Positions 33,194-42,549 are shown, counted from the stretch's first letter. The stretch is DNA of 64,000 nucleotides from Rufibacter sp. DG15C (GCF_001577755.1 NZ_CP010776.1:558001-622000), one strand, 5' to 3'. Notes: generated by a model not told the origin, from the letters alone. Numbers and translations are program-made.

Positions 33194-34768
33194 TTAGTTC
33201 GCTAGTTTCACCAACTTCATTTCCATTTTCTTTTCCTTGCTCTGTATGTCCACCACCATATTATACCCAGGTTTGGCTGGGTAGATATAGCAGTGAGAAG
33301 CTTTAGTAGACGTAACATCTAGTTGATCAACAGTAAACTTCTTGGCAGGCGTCTGCACCGCGTTCATCAACATTTTCTTGGTCTTTTCACCTTTCTCTTT
33401 ATCAAAGTTAAAATAGGCCACGCTAAAGGAAGAGGCGTCTTCACTCACTTGCGTAAATTGATAGTCAAAGCCACTATACAGCTTGATCATGTGGCCCAGA
33501 ATACCGGCGCTCATCATCTCAGCTCCAGAAGGTAGAAACACCTTAGATTTGTCTTTGGCGAAAAACTCTACCTGTTTCAATTTGTAATCAGCATCAATCC
33601 CGAAGATAAGCATATTGCCCACCACGCCGTGCACAGTGGTTACACCCAGTAAGGCTGAGGTGGCAATACTGGCTCCTCTGCCGGCAATCTTGTATTGCTC
33701 AGCCACTAGGTACAAGTTTCCATCTCCTCCTCTAAATACGCGGTGAATGTAATTGACATAGTTTTCTGCTAGGCTAGCTTTGGCTGCAGCCGGCAACAGT
33801 GAACGCACTTCATTGTCCCAAGCATAGAACTTTGCAACTTTCTGTTCTCCCTGAGGCGAGAAACGCTTTACAAAGAAGCCCATGCTGGTGTTCACAAAAG
33901 GTTTGTCTTTTAAACGATAATATTCACCTACCACTAAGAATTCATCTTTGGTTTTGTCATAGTTGACTGAACTCATAGAAAGCTGTTCTGTGGCTGACGC
34001 CTCCACAAGTTTCTCAAATAGTTTCTTACCAGTCTCAATGTCAAAGGCCGCTATGAAAAAGGTCATTTTCTGAGACATCATCCCAGACTTACGGGCAATG
34101 GTAGCCACTAGGTATTTCTCAGTAACCTCATTTACCATGACAGAAAGATTGTCCTTTTCTTTCTTATCAGTCTCATATTGCCATTTTAGGTTAAGGTTGT
34201 TGTCATACATCTCCAGCGCAAAACCTTGTTGCACCATACCGGTATAACGATTCCTGATAAATCCTTTGTTAGGTACCGGATATAAATTAAAGCCAGCCAT
34301 TGGGTGATTTGACTCCTCTGTGGTAGAAGCCATGTCTTGCCCAATCATCATTCTGTCTAACTTAGAAACGTTGTCTATCTGTTTGCTGGCAATTTTATTA
34401 AGTCCTGCATCATACGTCTCTAACTCAACCTTATTTTCTTTTAGGTTATAGAAATAAAAGCCAAAGGTATTGCCGTTAAACCCGTTTTCTAAAAGAAAAT
34501 GGCTGTTGCGGGCTTTTTGCAGGGTTACGCTTTTCACCTTGTTCAAATCTTGGTCAAAGAAGTCGATCCCATAGTTATCTAGGTTTCTAGCAGCCTTGTC
34601 TGCTTTGTAATACATGGTATAGCCACGTACTACATGGCTATCATAAATGGGAGTTAATGCGTTTTTGGGCATGTTGGTAAAGCCCTCCATAGAATAGGAT
34701 TGACTAAACCCCGCCGTGGCAGAAAGTAAAGACAAGCTGAAAGTAAGCGCGCGTAATAAGTGTTTCAT
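33194..34768 (-). CDS. Secreted DUF6770-like protein
   Basis: The 524-residue product has a signal peptide (ending ATAGFSQ) and a long series of beta strands, with segments such as SHVVRGYTMYYKADKAARNLDNYGI, LENGFNGNTFGFYFYNLKENKVELETYD and KLFEKLVEASATEQLSMSS. This resembles the DUF6770 family of exported Bacteroidota proteins; I assign it from memory with moderate confidence. Its start lies 26 bp downstream of the M48 peptidase gene on the same strand, so the two are likely cotranscribed. Function unknown. Confidence 0.62.
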   Translation of the reverse strand: MKHLLRALTFSLSLLSATAGFSQSYSMEGFTNMPKNALTPIYDSHVVRGYTMYYKADKAARNLDNYGIDFFDQDLNKVKSVTLQKARNSHFLLENGFNGNTFGFYFYNLKENKVELETYDAGLNKIASKQIDNVSKLDRMMIGQDMASTTEESNHPMAGFNLYPVPNKGFIRNRYTGMVQQGFALEMYDNNLNLKWQYETDKKEKDNLSVMVNEVTEKYLVATIARKSGMMSQKMTFFIAAFDIETGKKLFEKLVEASATEQLSMSSVNYDKTKDEFLVVGEYYRLKDKPFVNTSMGFFVKRFSPQGEQKVAKFYAWDNEVRSLLPAAAKASLAENYVNYIHRVFRGGDGNLYLVAEQYKIAGRGASIATSALLGVTTVHGVVGNMLIFGIDADYKLKQVEFFAKDKSKVFLPSGAEMMSAGILGHMIKLYSGFDYQFTQVSEDASSFSVAYFNFDKEKGEKTKKMLMNAVQTPAKKFTVDQLDVTSTKASHCYIYPAKPGYNMVVDIQSKEKKMEMKLVKLAN

Positions 34769-34794
34769 AAAGGGCGGTTGTGGAATAGTTTTTA

Positions 34795-36279
34795 TTAAAG
34801 TTTAGGTATAAAATATTTTTTGAATCTTCCGTTTTTATACTGTGTATAATAAGCAGCTTGCGCTTCTGTAGCTTTGCTAACATCATTCTGCAGAATGGCC
34901 CACGCATACTGGGCCAACAAGGCATACTCATTTCCCTGGCTTTTTATTGGCGCCTTCTGTTGATAACAACTGCTCAGTCCTTTAAAATCAGATAGGTTGA
35001 GCAAGTGCAGGAATTGCAACAACTCTTTTAAATTGTTGGGTTGCTCATCAGAGACATTAGACACTACATCTGCAAATTGGTGCCGCTCAAAGTGGTCCTT
35101 GAATTGGTGTAGACACAACATGACCATAGCCTGTAAGTAGTCATCATTAGGCGAGGCGTTTAATTGCAAGAGAGCCTGGTAAAGCGCATAGTCATACCGC
35201 TGCATATCAAACCAGCTCTGTACAATCTCACGGTTACAATTTAGCTGTAAAGCACTTAATTCTTGGGAAATATGGGTGGCAAATTCAGTTGTAATGCTAG
35301 TACGCAGCGCCAACTCCTTTATGTACCCCATCCGCTTTTTACAGTCTGGATGCGTTTTCAGGGTGTCACTCATCTCATAGTCCTTCACCTCAGGGATGAC
35401 CGCAAAAATGGATTTCGGCTTTTGTTTTTCAGAGGGTGGCAATTGAAAACTCTGGCAGCTAAACCAGCTATTTAATTCTAACGGACGCTGGTTGGCTGGG
35501 GCGTCCATTTTGTCCATCAACTGTAGAGCGGTGTATGCCTGCGCCGGGTCAAAATCAGTTTTCAAGAGCATGGTAAATGCCAGAGAATCTGCTTGCTTCT
35601 CATGCCCGCGCCGATGGAAGTTGTTGTTCATGGAGAACTTTAGGGCCAGGTTTTCTAGTTTAGAATGAGTGTTGTATACCTGCCTTACAATCTGGCGGAC
35701 CTCTTTTTGGTGCTCTTTGTCATATAAGGCATCTAGGGTTTGCTTTATTCCCGTTTGCATGTGTTGAAAATACACGTGCGCCAACTCATGGCTAATCACA
35801 AACGCCACTTGGCTTTCATTCTCTAAACGCGCCAGCAAACCCACATTGAAGACAATGGTTCCGTTAGACAGGGCAAACGCATTTTCTATTGGGCTTTTAG
35901 AAAGAATCAATTGAGATGCGGGTAGTCCTGGATTATTCTTAACAATACGCTGGTAAATATTCTGGATAAAAGGATTCAGTTCTTCATCTAACAGCGCAGA
36001 GTACCTTACTCTATTGTAAGCATAGGCAGCACTCTCATCTACAATCCTTTTGAAATGATTACGGTAGGTAACCGAGCTGCTCTTGGGCAGTGGCATGGAA
36101 GTTTTGACACCTGCCTTTTGCGTCAAGGCCAAGGTGTGCAATTGTACAGTATCTGGAGAATAAAATGGGAAATACACCTTTGTCTGTGCTGAACCCACTA
36201 CAGACAAACCCAACAATAGAAACAGAAATATACCTGAGCGCCAACCTTTACGCGTAGCCCCTACCAAAACAGCCAACAT
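34795..36279 (-). CDS. M48 family zinc metallopeptidase, exported
   Basis: The product of about 494 residues has an N-terminal hydrophobic export segment (GIFLFLLLGLSVVGSAQ). The peptidase domain has the HExxH site in FVISHELAHVYFQHM and the third ligand Glu in GHEKQADSLAF. The preceding motif ENAFALSNGTIVFNVGLLARLENE is the usual M48/BepA pattern. About 250 C-terminal residues are helical and Leu-rich, TPR-like. It could act in periplasmic protein quality control, as BepA does. The ATG at 36279 is my choice; one at 36312 is an alternative. It is upstream of the DUF6770-like gene in the same unit. Confidence 0.85.
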   Translation of the reverse strand: MLAVLVGATRKGWRSGIFLFLLLGLSVVGSAQTKVYFPFYSPDTVQLHTLALTQKAGVKTSMPLPKSSSVTYRNHFKRIVDESAAYAYNRVRYSALLDEELNPFIQNIYQRIVKNNPGLPASQLILSKSPIENAFALSNGTIVFNVGLLARLENESQVAFVISHELAHVYFQHMQTGIKQTLDALYDKEHQKEVRQIVRQVYNTHSKLENLALKFSMNNNFHRRGHEKQADSLAFTMLLKTDFDPAQAYTALQLMDKMDAPANQRPLELNSWFSCQSFQLPPSEKQKPKSIFAVIPEVKDYEMSDTLKTHPDCKKRMGYIKELALRTSITTEFATHISQELSALQLNCNREIVQSWFDMQRYDYALYQALLQLNASPNDDYLQAMVMLCLHQFKDHFERHQFADVVSNVSDEQPNNLKELLQFLHLLNLSDFKGLSSCYQQKAPIKSQGNEYALLAQYAWAILQNDVSKATEAQAAYYTQYKNGRFKKYFIPKL

Positions 36280-36523
36280 GATTTTGTGATTTTTATCTCT
36301 TAAAATTATCACAATTCCTTTGGATTGTTATTAGCTCCCTCTAAAATAAATTTATGGTAAAGTAGGGTTCAGAAAAGAGGCAGCATAGAATATGGAAGTT
36401 TATCCATCTGGTAGTCATTATAATAAATTAAAAGCCGAAGCCAGCAGATTAAAGGACAAACTGTCATGAACCAACCTCTAGCCGCATCCAACCTTTTTGA
36501 ACAGGAATCAGTAGATAGGAAAG

Positions 36524-36561
36524 CGTTTTTAGGCTGTTTTCTGGAAAATAGGCCAAAAACG
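36524..36561. repeat. Dispersed palindromic element, copy 16
   Basis: CGTTTTTAGGCTG, centre TTTTCTGGAAAA, then TAGGCCAAAAACG. It lies between the divergent M48 and thioredoxin genes. Apart from this copy and the trxA promoter, the gap 36313-36680 shows nothing else. Confidence 0.85.
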
Positions 36562-36604
36562 GTATCATGCAGAAAACTGGTAAAACTGGCAGAGGCCACG
36601 CAGT

Positions 36605-36638
36605 TTTGATAGATAAACAAGAAATGGTTCTATATTTG
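36605..36638 (+). promoter_or_regulatory. Promoter of trxA
   Basis: A -33 TTTG at 36605-36608 and a perfect -7 box TATATTTG at 36631-36638, 22 bp apart. The transcript would have a leader of about 38 nt. Confidence 0.6.
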
Positions 36639-36680
36639 AACTGAGACATTTACCATACACCGATTTATAAAAAGACAATC

Positions 36681-37007
36681 ATGGGAAATAAAGCAATCGA
36701 GATCACCGACGCTAACTTTGAGGAGATCATCAATTCAGATAAACCTGTCCTGGTAGACTTCTGGGCAGAATGGTGCGGACCTTGCCGCATGGTAGGACCC
36801 GTAGTAGAGGAACTGGCCGGCGACTATGAAGGCCGCGTAATCATTGGGAAAGTGGACGTGGACGCCAACCCGCAGACGTCTGCTAAGTTCGGTATCCGCA
36901 GCATTCCTACGCTTCTGGTTTTCAAAAACGGACAGGTAGTAGACAAGCAAGTGGGCGCCGTTCCGAAGAACGTTTTGGCTCAGAAACTAGATGGCCAATT
37001 AGCCTAA
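36681..37007 (+). CDS. trxA: Thioredoxin
   Basis: The 108-residue product is a cytoplasmic thiol-disulfide oxidoreductase with active site WCGPC at residues 31-35 within VDFWAEWCGPCRMVGP, the cis-proline motif IRSIPTLLVFKNGQVV, and a typical C-terminal helix. Length and motifs are canonical. There is no signal peptide, unlike many Bacteroidota thioredoxin-like proteins. It has its own promoter and terminator. Confidence 0.96.
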   Translation: MGNKAIEITDANFEEIINSDKPVLVDFWAEWCGPCRMVGPVVEELAGDYEGRVIIGKVDVDANPQTSAKFGIRSIPTLLVFKNGQVVDKQVGAVPKNVLAQKLDGQLA

Positions 37008-37030
37008 GCTAGCCTAGCTATTTTAGAATG

Positions 37031-37065
37031 AAAGAAGCCGCTCCTGTACAAGGAGCGGCTTCTTT
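37031..37065 (+). terminator. Terminator of trxA
   Basis: A perfect 15-bp stem, AAAGAAGCCGCTCCT and its complement, with loop GTACA. The next base begins a palindromic element copy. Confidence 0.85.
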
Positions 37066-37104
37066 GCTTTTGGCCTGTTTTCCAGAAAATAGCCCGAAAA
37101 CGGC
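37066..37104. repeat. Dispersed palindromic element, copy 17
   Basis: GCTTTTGGCCTG, centre TTTTCCAGAAAA, then TAGCCCGAAAACGGC. It directly follows the trxA terminator, between convergent genes. Confidence 0.8.
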
Positions 37105-37128
37105 AATTATAGGTTTGAATCTGTTTCA

Positions 37129-39057
37129 CTACTCGCAGCCACAAAGGCTTTTCTCAGCGGTACAGATATCGGCGTAGCCCTGTTCCAGCAATTTTAAGCG
37201 GCCGGCCAGGCGTTGGTTGTGCTCTTTGAGGAGGTCAGACTTCTCATCGGTGGGCGGGGTTTTCTGGATGCCTTCCAGTTCGGCTATCTCGCGTTTCAGC
37301 TCTTCTTTCTTCTCGCGCAGCTTTTGGATGTGGGCCGGCAAGGTGTCTGTGGGAAACTGGGTCTTAAAGGCGTTTTCCATGCAGGCGTCTTGCTTGAGCC
37401 AAGAAATGACCTTGCGCTCCACTTGCAGACCCAGGTCTAAGCGTCTGGCGCGCTCCTTCTCCAATTGCTGCTCTTCCAGGCGTTGGTTGAAGACGCGTAC
37501 CGACTGCTTCACGTCTTCGCGGCAAGTGCGGCATTTGGTGGTGGTGGATTTCTCCAGCAAGGCGTTGCGCTGGGTCAGGGTCTCCTCCGTAGGCGTGGCC
37601 TCGCGCAGGCGGCTCACCTCTTTGGCGAACAGGTCATTGTACTGTGCGCTTTCCAAGCGGTTTACTTGTCGCGTGAAGGCCTCTCCTTCCAGAGTGGTGG
37701 CCAGGAATTCGGGGCTTGGCATCTCTACGGAGTACAGCTTGTTCAGGTAGAACTCGCGCTGGGCCACGGTGAAGGGTTTGCTTTGCTCCTGGTCTAGTTC
37801 CACCAGGGTGTTCACCAGTTCTTTGCCGTTCTTGAGGTTATGGTCGGTTTCCATGTACCCGTCGGCAGAGGCCAGGATGGATTGGTATTCGCCTTTGAAG
37901 ATGCGCTGGTAGGTGCTGTTGCGGGCGAACTCGTTGTCGCGCTGACGGGCCAGCGTTTTCAGGCGCTTATAATCCTGTATCACCGCGAACAGCGTCTTGG
38001 CGTTGGCCTCGGGGCTGTTGTTCTTGTAGTTAAGGCGGTAGCTGTTCAGGTTCTGCTTCAGGTCGGCGAAGTTGCGCAGATACTCCACGAAGAATTTCTC
38101 CTGCTTGTAGGCATCGTCGTTCACCAGGCCGGCGCTGTAGGCCTGCTCAATGCGCACGCGGCGGCGCTCAATGGTCTCTGAGGAAATCTCACTCCCGGTC
38201 AGGGCGTCCATCTTGTACAGTGACTTGTAATTGGCCACCACCAGCACCGGATAGTCCTTGAAGTTCATTGCCGCCTCCAGCTTCTGCTTCTCAAATCCCT
38301 GTGGACTGTTGCTTAATAGCTCAGTCAACCGGGCGGTTCGCAAGGCAGGCACTTTGGCGAAGGACGGCACAAACACATATACCCTTACCGAATGCAGCCG
38401 CGTGTCAAAGTTCTGGCCCTCGTACAGCCTAATCGTGGAGCTGAACTTGTATTCCTGGCGCTTGGCGGAGTTGCGTATTAGATTCCCGAACTCGCCTACC
38501 AGAGACAGCATGGCCGTCTGGGGCGTGGCCAAAGACCCGATGTTGGTGAGCTGGTTGGCGATGATGTTAAAGAAGACTTCGCGGCTGTCTGAGGTGAACA
38601 GCTTGGCCTCCACCACCGCGTCAATGTTTCGCTCGTCGGCGGCCAACGGTAGTTTATCTATGATTCTGATGGCATCCAGGTGGTCAGAAATATGCGTAGT
38701 GTACTCCTTCTTGGAGTTGTCAATGGCGAAGTTGAACAGCGGGTACACAATGGGCTGTTGCCCAAACAGCTTGGCATTCTTGAGCTGCGCCGAAATGAAC
38801 AACGACTCCAGGTTGATGTAGTCGCGCTTGCGGGCTTTGGTGGTGCCCTGCTCTAGTTCATTGATGACCTTGGTGAACTGGCCCGCGTTGAGCAGGTACA
38901 TGTCTGTGGTGAGGTACTGCCACTCATCAGAGAATTCAAACTTGTCCAGGTAGTTGTATCCCAGGCGGGTTTCAATCATGTCCTGCCCCTGCGCCACAGT
39001 GGCGGCACAGCACAGCGTTACCCAGAAAAAGACTTTAGTTAGTAGTGTTGCTCTCAT
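37129..39057 (-). CDS. Large secreted protein of unknown function with Cys pairs
   Basis: The 642-residue product has a signal peptide (ending ATVAQGQ) and no recognised domain. Features: an N-terminal region YLDKFEFSDEWQYLTTDMYLLNAG; many Arg/Tyr-rich helices; a CxxC in TTTKCRTCREDVKQ near 510; a charged coiled coil from about 525 to 620 with HIQKLREKKEELKREIAELEG; and a C-terminus ending CTAEKSLCGCE. The closely paired cysteines suggest disulfides or metal binding after export. It is monocistronic and shares a short divergent region with the membrane glycosyltransferase gene. Confidence 0.65.
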   Translation of the reverse strand: MRATLLTKVFFWVTLCCAATVAQGQDMIETRLGYNYLDKFEFSDEWQYLTTDMYLLNAGQFTKVINELEQGTTKARKRDYINLESLFISAQLKNAKLFGQQPIVYPLFNFAIDNSKKEYTTHISDHLDAIRIIDKLPLAADERNIDAVVEAKLFTSDSREVFFNIIANQLTNIGSLATPQTAMLSLVGEFGNLIRNSAKRQEYKFSSTIRLYEGQNFDTRLHSVRVYVFVPSFAKVPALRTARLTELLSNSPQGFEKQKLEAAMNFKDYPVLVVANYKSLYKMDALTGSEISSETIERRRVRIEQAYSAGLVNDDAYKQEKFFVEYLRNFADLKQNLNSYRLNYKNNSPEANAKTLFAVIQDYKRLKTLARQRDNEFARNSTYQRIFKGEYQSILASADGYMETDHNLKNGKELVNTLVELDQEQSKPFTVAQREFYLNKLYSVEMPSPEFLATTLEGEAFTRQVNRLESAQYNDLFAKEVSRLREATPTEETLTQRNALLEKSTTTKCRTCREDVKQSVRVFNQRLEEQQLEKERARRLDLGLQVERKVISWLKQDACMENAFKTQFPTDTLPAHIQKLREKKEELKREIAELEGIQKTPPTDEKSDLLKEHNQRLAGRLKLLEQGYADICTAEKSLCGCE

Positions 39058-39208
39058 GTAATGCGGTTGCGTCTTCTCCCTCTAACGCAGAGGGCTCCCC
39101 TTCTCGTATCTTCTGCAAAGGTCGGGCTTTCAATGGCTTTTGCCAAAGGAAGGGGCTATAGAACTCGGTTTATATTTCCGAACTTTACCTCATACCCAAG
39201 TAACCTGT

Positions 39209-40840
39209 ATGACGCTGTTTTTGCAACCGCTCTGGCAACTCTTCTCAAAACCTACTTTCTGGCTATTGCTGGTCATTGGCTTTACACTGGTGTATTTCTT
39301 TCTGGAACATGAGGGCTTTTATTTCGGGGACGACCATGACTACAGCCTATTTGCCATGCAACTGCTGCAAGGCACGTTCCACTTTGACAACTACTCCTTC
39401 TCCCACAGATTTATGGTGTTCGTGCCCACGGCCTTCTTTTATTTGCTTGGGGGACACAACGTCTACACCACCACGCTCTGGCCGCTGCTCTGCACGTTGG
39501 GCACACTGTACCTTCTCTACGCCAGCTTTAAAAAGGAACACCCGGTAGCCACCTGCTGGGCTTTGGTGTTGCTAGGGCTGTATTACTTTCAGCTGAACAC
39601 GGTCAATTACCTGTACCCAGACAACATCCTCCTGTTCTTCACCACAACTTGTCTGCTGATTCTGTACAAGCTCAGAAACCCGCTGGCCATTTCTCCAAAG
39701 CAAGAACTCAACTGGGGCATTTCTTTCGCGGTGCTGAACCTATTGGCCTTTTTAACCAAGGAGACCATCGTCTACACGGTGCCTTTCTACCTGGCGCTGT
39801 TTTTTTTGCAGATAAGAAGAAAGCAGAATATTAGGTTCTGGGTAGCTGCGGCGGCCACGGGTGCGGTATTACTGACCATCTATTTCCTCTCCTACAAGAT
39901 TTTCACCGGCGACATGCTGCTCCGCCTGCATGACATTGCCGCTACCAACACAGACCAAACCCGCCAAGACTACCTAGACAGCCGGTCGGCCACCTTGCTC
40001 CCGAGGCTGACCTACGGGCCGTTGCTGTTTTTCATTGGCTCTGCCTTGGCTATTCCGGCGGGGTTTGCCTTGCTTTCCTTTCTGCGCTTTGCTAAACCCG
40101 TTTCTTGGCGCGAGCCCCACGGCTTCTGGTTGCTGGCCATGGTCTGCATGCTGTTCCCTATCTGGTTTGGCTCGGCCACAGTAGACTTCTACAAGCCCAT
40201 GCCCCTGGTACCGCGCATGTTTCACCCCTTGCTCCCTGCCTTTTGCCTGACAGCTGGCCTGGCGCTGGAGAAAGCCTGGAACCACAGGAACGCCTACCTG
40301 TTCATGGCGGTCTTGTTTGGCCTTGGCACTTGGCTGTCTGGCGATAATCTTTGGGTAGTGTACGCACCCTTGGCTGTGCTCTTTCTGGCGCTGTACCTTT
40401 ACAACAGACCCGTACCTTTCTGGCTAGGCTTAGGGGCGGTGGCTTTGGTAAGCGCTATACGGCCGGTTTATTTTATCCTGAAGCCTACGGTCTCCTACTA
40501 TTTTGAGCAGAAGAAAATCATAGACCAGCACCTGCGTCATGCCACAGGCACCCACGTGGTACTAATGGATTCAACCATGCTCTGGGGCTATGAGTATTTT
40601 TATGGCTATCAGGTACCCAAGAATTATACCTTCAAACGGTATGAGTTTTACTCAGCCCAAGACCAGCAGGCAGACACGGTTTTCCTGCTCATCAACAACG
40701 GGGTTTTGGAGCATCCAGAACTGATGATGACGCTCAGAGAACAGGACATCCTGCCTAAATTCCCGACCGCCAAATTGCTAGCCCAGGAGAAGAAGGTGAA
40801 GCTGTTCTACCTGCCCAAAGACTCCATCTCCGCCAAATAA
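39209..40840 (+). CDS. Polytopic membrane glycosyltransferase (GT39/GT83-like)
   Basis: The 543-residue product has about 10-12 hydrophobic segments. The first extracytoplasmic loop begins FYFGDDHDYSLFAMQLLQGTFHFDNYSFSHRF. The acidic D-D pair in this loop is typical of dolichyl-phosphate-mannose mannosyltransferase/ArnT-like GT-C enzymes, which move a sugar from a polyprenyl carrier onto an acceptor outside the inner membrane. A non-membrane C-terminal stretch has VVLMDSTMLWGYEYFYGYQVPKN. The ATG at 39209 is chosen over the one at 39140. Donor and acceptor are unknown. Confidence 0.8.
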   Translation: MTLFLQPLWQLFSKPTFWLLLVIGFTLVYFFLEHEGFYFGDDHDYSLFAMQLLQGTFHFDNYSFSHRFMVFVPTAFFYLLGGHNVYTTTLWPLLCTLGTLYLLYASFKKEHPVATCWALVLLGLYYFQLNTVNYLYPDNILLFFTTTCLLILYKLRNPLAISPKQELNWGISFAVLNLLAFLTKETIVYTVPFYLALFFLQIRRKQNIRFWVAAAATGAVLLTIYFLSYKIFTGDMLLRLHDIAATNTDQTRQDYLDSRSATLLPRLTYGPLLFFIGSALAIPAGFALLSFLRFAKPVSWREPHGFWLLAMVCMLFPIWFGSATVDFYKPMPLVPRMFHPLLPAFCLTAGLALEKAWNHRNAYLFMAVLFGLGTWLSGDNLWVVYAPLAVLFLALYLYNRPVPFWLGLGAVALVSAIRPVYFILKPTVSYYFEQKKIIDQHLRHATGTHVVLMDSTMLWGYEYFYGYQVPKNYTFKRYEFYSAQDQQADTVFLLINNGVLEHPELMMTLREQDILPKFPTAKLLAQEKKVKLFYLPKDSISAK

Positions 40841-40894
40841 AAAGGGGCCGAAATTCGATTCCGGCCTCTTTTCTGGGAATTATGGTAAAAACGG
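40841..40894. repeat. Terminator-like hairpin merged with degenerate palindromic element, copy 18
   Basis: AAAAAGGGGCCGAA with TTCCGGCCTCTTTT (40841-40874) forms an imperfect terminator starting right after the stop. The same bases continue as a degraded element (40856-40894) with GGCCTC, TTTTCTGGGAA and GTAAAAACGG. The remaining gap to 41079 shows nothing else. Confidence 0.6.
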
Positions 40895-41079
40895 GCTGTG
40901 GCAAGGGATGGAGATATTCCCCAATGAACCCAATTGGTCACTTTGTGTCCTTTTGAACCGAACCTATGGGCAAACTATAGTCGCATTTACGCAAACGCCT
41001 GTCTAATTCGCTCACAAGGTCCTTTCAGGAAGACAAAAGGAAAATAGCATCTCAGCACATTAAACAATTAGCACACTAA

Positions 41080-41646
41080 TTACTGCTTCTGCTCTTTCTT
41101 GATGCGTTGGTAGTCTTTCAGGTCAGCGCTGTTCTCCAGGGCCAAGTATTCTGCCTGCAGGGCTTTGATTTTGGTGGCGTGCCGAAGGATGATGTCATCA
41201 TGCAACACTTTTTCACGGTCGTTGAGCTGCTTATAGATGGCGTTGGCGTAGTCCCAGTCTTCTAGGGTCCAGATCTCGCGGCGGTCTCGCACCTGTTGCA
41301 GGAAATAGATGTAGGCATCTTTGAGGTTCTCAGGCGTAGTCTGGGAAAGCATGCGGTAGTCGCCTAGCAAGTCTTTCTCCATCTGGGCTTTTTTGCCGGC
41401 GGTAGTGCCGCGGGCTTCGCGCAGTTTGCGCTCCTCACGCTGTTTGGCTAACGCTTCTCTGGATCTCTTGATTTCTTCTTTAGACTTGGCGGCGGCGGCG
41501 CTTGCTTTCTCGTCTAGCTGGTCAATCTCACGCGCGGCAATCTCCTTGCGCTCCCGGGGGGTGGTATCACAGCTGGACAACAGTAGAACCCCTGACAGAA
41601 TTGCCAGCGAGCAGAAAGTCTTGGAAAACAGATGAACGCGTTTCAT
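41080..41646 (-). CDS. Lipoprotein with charged coiled coil, unknown function
   Basis: The 188-residue product has a signal peptide II with lipobox LLLSSC (Cys about 26). Highly charged helices follow, rich in Glu, Lys, Arg and Ala (KSKEEIKRSREALAKQREERKLREAR), then a helical C-terminal part with AYIYFLQQVRDRREIWTLEDWDYANAIYKQL. It is probably anchored in the outer membrane facing the periplasm. No family recognised. It is divergent from the DUF4385 gene, with 81 bp between them. Confidence 0.65.
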   Translation of the reverse strand: MKRVHLFSKTFCSLAILSGVLLLSSCDTTPRERKEIAAREIDQLDEKASAAAAKSKEEIKRSREALAKQREERKLREARGTTAGKKAQMEKDLLGDYRMLSQTTPENLKDAYIYFLQQVRDRREIWTLEDWDYANAIYKQLNDREKVLHDDIILRHATKIKALQAEYLALENSADLKDYQRIKKEQKQ

Positions 41647-41727
41647 AGTAGTAGGTATGTGTAAACAACTCGCATACGCAGACTAGGGCAATTTAGGTGC
41701 TTTTGCCTGCGTTCACGGTAGCAAGGT

Positions 41728-42258
41728 ATGGCAAAAAACGGTTTCAAGTACGAACTCGATTTCAAGAAAGTAGACTTCAGGGAGCATCCAGAGCTGTACC
41801 GTGTGGGCGTGGGCGAGCAGGGCGTGTTGCTGGTAGAGCCCTACAAAAGCGAGATTCTGCCGCACTGGCGGTTCAAGAACCCCGAAGTGGCCCTACCCTC
41901 GGCTCAGAAAATCTACCAGCTCTTTGAAACCTACCTCGCCCAGCATGACTTCGTGGGCGCCGACATGGCCCGCAAGTTCCTGCAGATGGGTTTCACGCGC
42001 GCGCGCCGGTACGCCAACCACAAAGGCGGCCGCAAGTATGAAGCCACCAACCAAGACCATTCAGAAGGCCTGCCCTACCCCTACTCCTCCGGAAGCGCCC
42101 ACAAAGGCAATGACATTCTACCCCAAGAGGCAGACGCGCTCACCAACGAGAAAGCCCAATCGGCCGCAATTTTCAAGGAGTATTGGTTAAAAGCCAAAGA
42201 CCATCCAGAGTATTTGAGGCAGAAGCAGGAATTTAGGGATGCTTATTATGAGAAGTAG
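41728..42258 (+). CDS. DUF4385 protein
   Basis: The 176-residue product begins FKYELDFKKVDFREHPELYRVGVGEQGVLLVEPYKSEILPHWRFK. It has DMARKFLQMGFTRARRYANHKGG and a central Gly/Ser/His/Asp stretch, the known signature of DUF4385. It is a cytoplasmic single-domain protein of unknown function found across bacteria and phages. Its stop codon is immediately followed by a palindromic element copy. Confidence 0.85.
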   Translation: MAKNGFKYELDFKKVDFREHPELYRVGVGEQGVLLVEPYKSEILPHWRFKNPEVALPSAQKIYQLFETYLAQHDFVGADMARKFLQMGFTRARRYANHKGGRKYEATNQDHSEGLPYPYSSGSAHKGNDILPQEADALTNEKAQSAAIFKEYWLKAKDHPEYLRQKQEFRDAYYEK

Positions 42259-42295
42259 CGTTTTTAGCCAGTTTTCTGGGAATTAGGCTAAAACG
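42259..42295. repeat. Dispersed palindromic element, copy 19
   Basis: CGTTTTTAGCCAG, centre TTTTCTGGGAAT, then TAGGCTAAAACG. It starts at the base after the DUF4385 stop codon. AGCC/GGCT replaces GGCC/GGCC and pairs across the arms. Confidence 0.82.
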
Positions 42296-42314
42296 GATAG
42301 GCCTCACTAAAAAC

Positions 42315-42496
42315 GATTCTCCCCTTGAGGGGAGCGTAGAGGGGTGTTTACACAGGAGAGCACATATTGCTTACTCTAGAGGCTATCCTAAGTAAATAGA
42401 GAAGTATCTCTATTCTTAAAAATCACCTTCCTCAGTTGGGAAAGCTTTGACCTGGTGATGCCAACACCCCTCTGCGCTCCCCTCAAGGGGAGAATC
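42315..42496. repeat. 34-bp inverted repeat pair, C/G-rich
   Basis: GATTCTCCCCTTGAGGGGAG at 42315-42334 (arm to 42348) and its near-exact complement at 42463-42496 (one mismatch) face each other across about 114 bp. Each arm contains its own CCCCTTGAGGGG hairpin. With copies 19 and 20 of the palindromic element it fills the 379-bp gap between convergent genes. Confidence 0.75.
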
Positions 42497-42549
42497 CGCG
42501 TTTAGTAAAGGCTGTTAACATTGAGAGGGGTTGTGTTAATGCATAGATG

